NCBI GenBank assembly: GCA_036389455.1
Contig: DASVPW010000162.1
Location: 34,596-98,595, forward strand
Reading direction: 5' to 3'
Source of the DNA: JAJKJG01 sp036389455
GTDB taxonomy: Bacteria; Pseudomonadota; Alphaproteobacteria; Rhizobiales; Beijerinckiaceae
Length of the DNA stretch: 64,000 nt
This document shows positions 60,041 through 64,000 of the stretch, one piece after another (position 1 is the first letter of the stretch; every line of letters starts with the position of its first letter). The notes beneath the pieces were generated by a model. That model was not told where the DNA came from and searched no databases. It worked only from the letters and a program-made list of their open reading frames with translations. Both the position numbers and the translations under genes were made by a program.

Positions 60041-61012
60041 TTACGTGTCGCTCTTGATCCCGTTCTCGCGCACGACCGCGCCCCAGGTGCGGGCCTGCTC
60101 GTCGAAGAATTTTCTGAGCTCCTCCGGCCCGCCGAGGGTCGGCGTGATCTGCTGCGTCTCGACGAGCTGCCTTTGCACGCGCTCGTCCTTGAGCACCGCC
60201 GTGAGCTCGGCCCCGAAGCGCTCGGCGACCGGCTTCGGCGTGCCGGCGGGGCCGTAGACGCCCCACCAGGCGAGCGACTGGAAATCCTTGAAGCCGCTTT
60301 CGTCGGCGGTCGGCAGGTCCGAAAGACTCGCCTGGCGCTTCAAGCCGGTCTGGACGAGGCCGCGCAGCGTCCCGGCCTGGAGGTGCGGATTGAGGAGCGC
60401 GACGCTCGCGATGATGAGGTCGACGTGGCCGGCGATGGCGTCGTTGATGGCGGGCCCGCCGCCGCGGTAGGGCACGTGCACGAGCTCGACCCCGGCGCGC
60501 TTCGACAGGAGCACCATGGTGAGGTGGCCGAGGCTGCCGGCCCCGACCGTCGCGAAGTTGACCGTGCGCGGGCGCGCCCGCGCCGCCTCGATCACCTCGG
60601 CGAGCGACCTGTAGGGCCGCGAGGGGTGGGTCGCGAGCACGTTCGGCGCCGTGCCGATCAGGAGGACCGGGTCGAGGTCCTTCTGGCTGTCGTAGGGCAG
60701 GTTCGGGATCAGGGCCGGGTTGACGGCGTGGGTGTCGAACACGAAGAGCCAGGTGTTGCCGTCGGGCGCGGCCTTCGCGACGGCGGCGGCGCCGATCGAG
60801 CCCGAGCTGCCGGGCCGGTTCTCGACGATCACCGTCGCCCCGAGGCGCTGCTGCAGCCCCGGCTGCACCATCCGGGCGATGGCGTCGACCGAGCCGCCAG
60901 GCGGGAACGGCACGATGATGCGGATGATCCCCGACGGCCACCCCTGCGCCCGCGCCGCGAACGGCAGCGTCGCCCCGGCGAGCATGAGCGAACGGCGCGT
61001 GAGCGTGGGCAT
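60041..61012 (-). CDS. Bug-type (tripartite tricarboxylate transporter) substrate-binding protein
   Basis: A 323-residue periplasmic protein: a Tat/Sec-like signal (TRRSLMLAGATLPFAARA), then IIVPFPPGGSVDAIAR, NFATVGAGSLGHLTMVLL and DLIIASVALLNPHLQAG, as in TctC/BugT proteins. No membrane partners TctA/TctB are adjacent, as is common. GGGAGGATCC precedes the ATG. Ligand unknown. Confidence 0.92.
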   Translation of the reverse strand: MPTLTRRSLMLAGATLPFAARAQGWPSGIIRIIVPFPPGGSVDAIARMVQPGLQQRLGATVIVENRPGSSGSIGAAAVAKAAPDGNTWLFVFDTHAVNPALIPNLPYDSQKDLDPVLLIGTAPNVLATHPSRPYRSLAEVIEAARARPRTVNFATVGAGSLGHLTMVLLSKRAGVELVHVPYRGGGPAINDAIAGHVDLIIASVALLNPHLQAGTLRGLVQTGLKRQASLSDLPTADESGFKDFQSLAWWGVYGPAGTPKPVAERFGAELTAVLKDERVQRQLVETQQITPTLGGPEELRKFFDEQARTWGAVVRENGIKSDT

Positions 61013-61084
61013 GGATCCTCCCCTCGAATTGTCGTTGCGAGGATCAAAGAACGGGCGAGGCGCCGCGTCGAGAAAAATCTTTCG

Positions 61085-61717
61085 TCAGCGCAGGAACGGG
61101 TTCGTCTCCCGCTCCTCGCCGAAGGTGCTCATCGGCCCGTGGCCGCACAGAAAAGCGATGTCGTCGCCGAGCGGCAGGAGCTTCTCCTTGATCGAGCGGA
61201 TCAGCGCCGCTGGGTCGCCGCCGGGCAGGTCCGTGCGCCCGACGGAGCCGCGGAACAGCACGTCGCCGACGATCGCGAAGGGCTCGCCGCGCAGCACGAA
61301 GACGACGCTGCCGGGGGAGTGACCGGGGCAGTGCAGCACGTCGAAGGCGAGGCCGCCGACCGCGACCTCGTCGCCCTCCTCGAGCCAGCGGTCCGGCACG
61401 ACCGGGCGCGCCGCCATGCCGTAGCCGCGCCCGGTCTCGGCGAGACGTTCGAGCATGAACTTGTCGGCGCGGTGCGGGCCTTCGACCGGCACGCCGAGGC
61501 GCACCTTCAGCTCGGCCGCCCCGCCGGCATGGTCGATGTGGCCGTGGGTCAGGAGGATCTTTTCCGGCGTGACGGCGGTCTTCTCGATCGCCTCGAGGAT
61601 GCGCGGGAGGTCGCCGCCGGGATCGACGACGGCGGCGCGGTTCGTCGCGTCGTCCCACAGGAGCGAGCAGTTCTGCCCGAACGGCGTGACCGGGATGATG
61701 GCGACGCGCAGCGGCAT
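61085..61717 (-). CDS. MBL-fold hydrolase, hydroxyacylglutathione hydrolase (GloB)-like
   Basis: A 210-residue metallo-beta-lactamase-fold protein: LTHGHIDHAGGA (HxHxDH), HCPGHSPGSVVFVLRG and DVLFRGSVGRTDLPGG, which is the short GloB-like pattern. It lacks the C-terminal glutathione-binding domain of full GloB, so its thioester substrate is uncertain. ATG 61717 chosen over 61732. Confidence 0.9.
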   Translation of the reverse strand: MPLRVAIIPVTPFGQNCSLLWDDATNRAAVVDPGGDLPRILEAIEKTAVTPEKILLTHGHIDHAGGAAELKVRLGVPVEGPHRADKFMLERLAETGRGYGMAARPVVPDRWLEEGDEVAVGGLAFDVLHCPGHSPGSVVFVLRGEPFAIVGDVLFRGSVGRTDLPGGDPAALIRSIKEKLLPLGDDIAFLCGHGPMSTFGEERETNPFLR

Positions 61718-61751
61718 GGTCCGGATCGACAAAGCTTCAGGGGAAGCCCGC

Positions 61752-62282
61752 TTACGGGGTTTCGCCGCGAAGGCAAGCCTCAGGGGATGCGCGATCCGGC
61801 TCCGAGGGCGCCGGTCCCGGCGGTCCGTGGGACATGAGGCGCAGCGCCCCGGCGATGAGAAGGATCGAGGCCGGCATCACGAGGGTGTGCCAGTCGAGGT
61901 GGCTCTCGGCCTCGGCGACGTCGGTCGCGAAGTCCACGATCAGGTAGACGAGGATCACCTCGACCAGGATGCGCTTGAGGCCGGCGACGCCCTCGACCCG
62001 CATCCAGGCGGGCAGGCGCCCGCGGTCGTCCGGCGGCAGCTCCACGACGAAGCCGAAGGCGATCGCGTAAGCGAAGATCACGAGCACGACGCCGAACAGG
62101 AACGCGTCGGTCGCGCCCATCACCGACCCGATCGCCGACTTTACCGCGTCATGGCCGAGCGCGGCCCGCACCGCCTCGACGGTCTTCGACGCGCCGAGCC
62201 AAAACATGACGAGCGCCCCGACCGCCGCCCCGAGCGACGCCGCGAGCATGACGAACCGGAGCGGAAGCAGGAATCGGATCAT
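61752..62282 (-). CDS. UPF0114 (YqhA) family inner-membrane protein
   Basis: A 176-residue protein with about four membrane helices (LLPLRFVMLAASLGAAVGALVMFWLG; FLFGVVLVIFAYAIAFGFVVEL; ILVEVILVYLIVDFATDV; LVMPASILLIAGALRLM), in the UPF0114 pattern. Function unknown. Start ATG 62282 is just before the first helix. Confidence 0.87.
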   Translation of the reverse strand: MIRFLLPLRFVMLAASLGAAVGALVMFWLGASKTVEAVRAALGHDAVKSAIGSVMGATDAFLFGVVLVIFAYAIAFGFVVELPPDDRGRLPAWMRVEGVAGLKRILVEVILVYLIVDFATDVAEAESHLDWHTLVMPASILLIAGALRLMSHGPPGPAPSEPDRASPEACLRGETP

Positions 62283-62458
62283 GGATCGGGCCCAAGCCTC
62301 GCCGCCATGATCGGCGCAAACCCGGCGGGGGTCCAGACGCGGCGACGCGGCCACGGCGGATTCGTCACCGGCGCGCGGCCGGGCCCTTCCGGCCGAGGTT
62401 GCAGCGATTTCCGCGGTTGGCGCGTTCTCACACCGGAGGATAGCCCCAAAGAGCCGCC

Positions 62459-63625
62459 ATGGACCCGCGCATTCGACCGCTCGCGCCCGCGCCGCCGGAG
62501 GGGAACCTGCCGGCGCCGGACGCCGGCGCGCGGCGGATCGTGCGGCTCGTCTTTGCGGCGGCGCTCGTCCTCATCGCCCTCTGGGTCGCCCGCTCCTACG
62601 TCGTGGCGCTCGCCTGGGCGGTCGTCATCGCGGTCGCGGCCTGGCCGCTGTACGAGCGCTTTTCCGCCCGCGTGCCCGGGAGGAGGGGCGTCCTCGCGCC
62701 CCTGCTGTTCACGGTGCTGACCGCCCTCGTGCTCGCCTTTCCGGTCGTCCTCGCCCTCGTCGAGATCGGGCGCGAGGCGCAGGCGATCCTGCAATGGGCC
62801 GGGCAGGCACGGGAGAGCGGCGTGCCGGTGCCCGAATGGCTGACGCGAGTGCCGCTTCTCGGGCAGTTCCTGGACCAGTGGTGGCGCACGAACCTCGCCG
62901 ACCCGAAGGCCGCCGGCGACCTCTTCGGCGGTTTCGACGCGAGCAGCCTGACGGAGTGGTCGAGGAGCTTCGGCGGCCAGCTCCTCTACCGCCTGTTCCT
63001 TGCCCTCCTCACCTTCATGGCCCTGTTCCTCATCCTGCGCGACGGCGAGAGGATCGCGGCGCGCGTCCTCGCGCTCGCCGACCGCTGGCTCGGCGGCCCG
63101 GGCGAGCGGCTCGCCGAGAAGATGGTCGTCGCCGTGCGCGGCGTCGTGAACGGGACCGTGGTGGTCGCGGTCGGCGAAGGCATCCTCATCGGGGCGGGCT
63201 ACGTCGTCGCCGGCGTGCCGCACGCGGTGCTGTTCGCGATCCTGACCGCCGCCTTCGCGATGCTGCCGCTCGGCGCCTGGTTCGCGTTCACGGCCGCGTC
63301 CCTCGTGCTCCTGGTCGAGGGCGGGAGCGGGCTTACGGCGGCGCTCGTCTTCGGCTGGGGCGCCGTCGTGATGCTGATCGGCGACAACTTCGTCCAGCCG
63401 GGGCTCATCGGCGGGGCGGCCCGGATGCCGTTCCTGTGGGCGCTCGTCGGCATCGCCGGCGGCCTCGAGACCTTCGGCCTCGTCGGCCTCTTCCTCGGGC
63501 CGGTCGTCATGGCGGCGCTCTTGACGATCTGGCGCGAGTGGGTCGGGGCGGCGACCTCATCAAACGCCGTCATCCCGGACGCGGCGGAGCCGCGATCCGG
63601 GATCTCAGGCCACAGAGGGCGCTAA
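62459..63625 (+). CDS. AI-2E family transporter, with repeat-encoded C-terminus
   Basis: A 388-residue membrane protein of the PF01594 family, about eight helices (LVFAAALVLIALWVARSYVV; LLFTVLTALVLAFPVVLALVEIG; LLYRLFLALLTFMALFLILRDG; and four more). It ends with GDNFVQPGLIGGAARMPFLWALVGIAGG and LIWREW-like LTIWREWVGAA. The last ~20 residues (NAVIPDAAEPRSGISGHRGR) are encoded by a palindromic repeat at 63568-63669. The family name does not prove AI-2 transport. Confidence 0.88.
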   Translation: MDPRIRPLAPAPPEGNLPAPDAGARRIVRLVFAAALVLIALWVARSYVVALAWAVVIAVAAWPLYERFSARVPGRRGVLAPLLFTVLTALVLAFPVVLALVEIGREAQAILQWAGQARESGVPVPEWLTRVPLLGQFLDQWWRTNLADPKAAGDLFGGFDASSLTEWSRSFGGQLLYRLFLALLTFMALFLILRDGERIAARVLALADRWLGGPGERLAEKMVVAVRGVVNGTVVVAVGEGILIGAGYVVAGVPHAVLFAILTAAFAMLPLGAWFAFTAASLVLLVEGGSGLTAALVFGWGAVVMLIGDNFVQPGLIGGAARMPFLWALVGIAGGLETFGLVGLFLGPVVMAALLTIWREWVGAATSSNAVIPDAAEPRSGISGHRGR

Positions 63626-63669
63626 CCCCCACGCGATCCCGGGTCTCGCTCCGCTCGCCCGGGATGACG
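63568..63669. repeat. Palindromic repeat CGTCATCCCGGACGCGGCGG family
   Basis: CGTCATCCCGGACGCGGCGG at 63568 pairs with CGCCCGGGATGACG ending 63669; the middle pairs CGATCCGGGAT with ATCCCGGGTC. Its first half encodes the tail of the AI-2E protein. Confidence 0.82.
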
Positions 63670-63673
63670 TGCC

Positions 63674-64000
63674 TTAGAGAGGGCACTTCCCGTCCGCCAT
63701 GTAGTCGTGCACCTGGATCTTCCCCTCCTTGATGTCGGCGGAGGCGGTCTCGACGGCGGTGCGCATCTCGGCGGTGATGAGGGACTTGTTGTGCTCGTCG
63801 TCGGCCCAGGCGACGCCGCCCTCTTTCAGGCCGAGGGAGCGGTGGCTGCCCCAGTCCTGGTCGCGGCCTTGCGCGAAGGCGGTGCGGGTCGCGGTGTCGA
63901 CGCGCTTGACCATCGAGGTCAGGACCTTGCCCGGGTGGAGCATGTTCTGGTTCGAATCGACGCCGATGCCGAGCTTGCCGGCGTCGGCTACGGCGCGCAG
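63674..64000 (-). CDS. BMP-family ABC transporter substrate-binding protein, N-terminus beyond the window
   Basis: The last 108 residues of a protein that continues past base 64000: ADAGKLGIGVDSNQNMLHPGKVLTSMVKRVDTA is the conserved C-terminal region of BMP/Med-type binding proteins (nucleoside or lipoprotein PnrA-like), and it ends IQVHDYMADGKCPL. It is periplasmic in the family. No ABC partners are in view. Confidence 0.85.
   Translation of the reverse strand: MRAVADAGKLGIGVDSNQNMLHPGKVLTSMVKRVDTATRTAFAQGRDQDWGSHRSLGLKEGGVAWADDEHNKSLITAEMRTAVETASADIKEGKIQVHDYMADGKCPL

Overview
The window is about 70% G+C by eye, with strong third-position G/C bias, dense co-oriented genes, many 1-8 nt start/stop overlaps and frequent GTG or TTG starts. 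Gene content points to an aerobic alphaproteobacterium, most likely of the order Hyphomicrobiales: separate glyQ/glyS, a polyprenyl diphosphate synthase next to DUF2007 and a TrmN6-like methylase, ETF-ubiquinone oxidoreductase next to a family-4 uracil-DNA glycosylase, and several TTT/Bug, Liv and Dpp-type importers. I cannot name the genus. No rRNA, tRNA, CRISPR array, phage or intact insertion sequence was recognised.

Layout. 1-1221 is the end of a glycosyltransferase/polysaccharide-deacetylase fusion. 1299-7449 is a peptide-type ABC importer (fused double ATPase, binding protein, two permeases). 7570-15039 holds a Tat-exported metallo-beta-lactamase-fold hydrolase, a RhlE-type RNA helicase, an MFS carrier, an FAD/Rieske oxidoreductase and glycerol kinase. 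15071-30225 is an aromatic-acid gene island whose parts match the aerobic CoA-thioester route for 2-aminobenzoate (anthranilate): a CoA ligase, the two-domain 2-aminobenzoyl-CoA monooxygenase/reductase, acyl-CoA dehydrogenase, enoyl-CoA hydratase, SDR, thioesterase, RidA, a MarR regulator, a complete Liv-type importer, a cupin and a second FAD monooxygenase. The same A+T-rich palindrome (core TTTTAAGCTTAAAA) lies in front of the two divergent transcription starts that control the island, and is the probable MarR operator.

30340-47978 is mostly housekeeping: polyprenyl diphosphate synthase, DUF2007, tRNA methylase, S49 peptidase, glyQ and glyS, ispE, a TPR protein, ETF-QO, uracil-DNA glycosylase, YpfJ-like metallopeptidase and a methyltransferase. 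Small toxin-antitoxin-type genes, one with a broken toxin, sit between glyQ and glyS. 48271-52559 has a ureohydrolase, an amino-acid-oxidase-like flavoprotein, a Gfo/Idh/MocA dehydrogenase and a zinc alcohol dehydrogenase. 52779-57592 is a cluster of coiled-coil and low-complexity proteins of unknown function, including two paralogues. 57825-64000 has an L,D-transpeptidase, a stand-alone MetE-like methyltransferase, a Bug-type binding protein, a GloB-like hydrolase, a UPF0114 membrane protein, an AI-2E family membrane protein and the C-terminal part of a BMP-family binding protein.

The most striking non-gene feature is a set of palindromic repeat elements of at least six kinds, 25-250 bp. They lie not only between genes but inside or against coding sequences: one is in frame inside glyS, two supply C-terminal tails (acyl-CoA dehydrogenase, AI-2E protein), one may supply the start region of a binding protein, two abut the starts of liv genes, one interrupts a RelE-like toxin remnant, and one element is inserted inside another.
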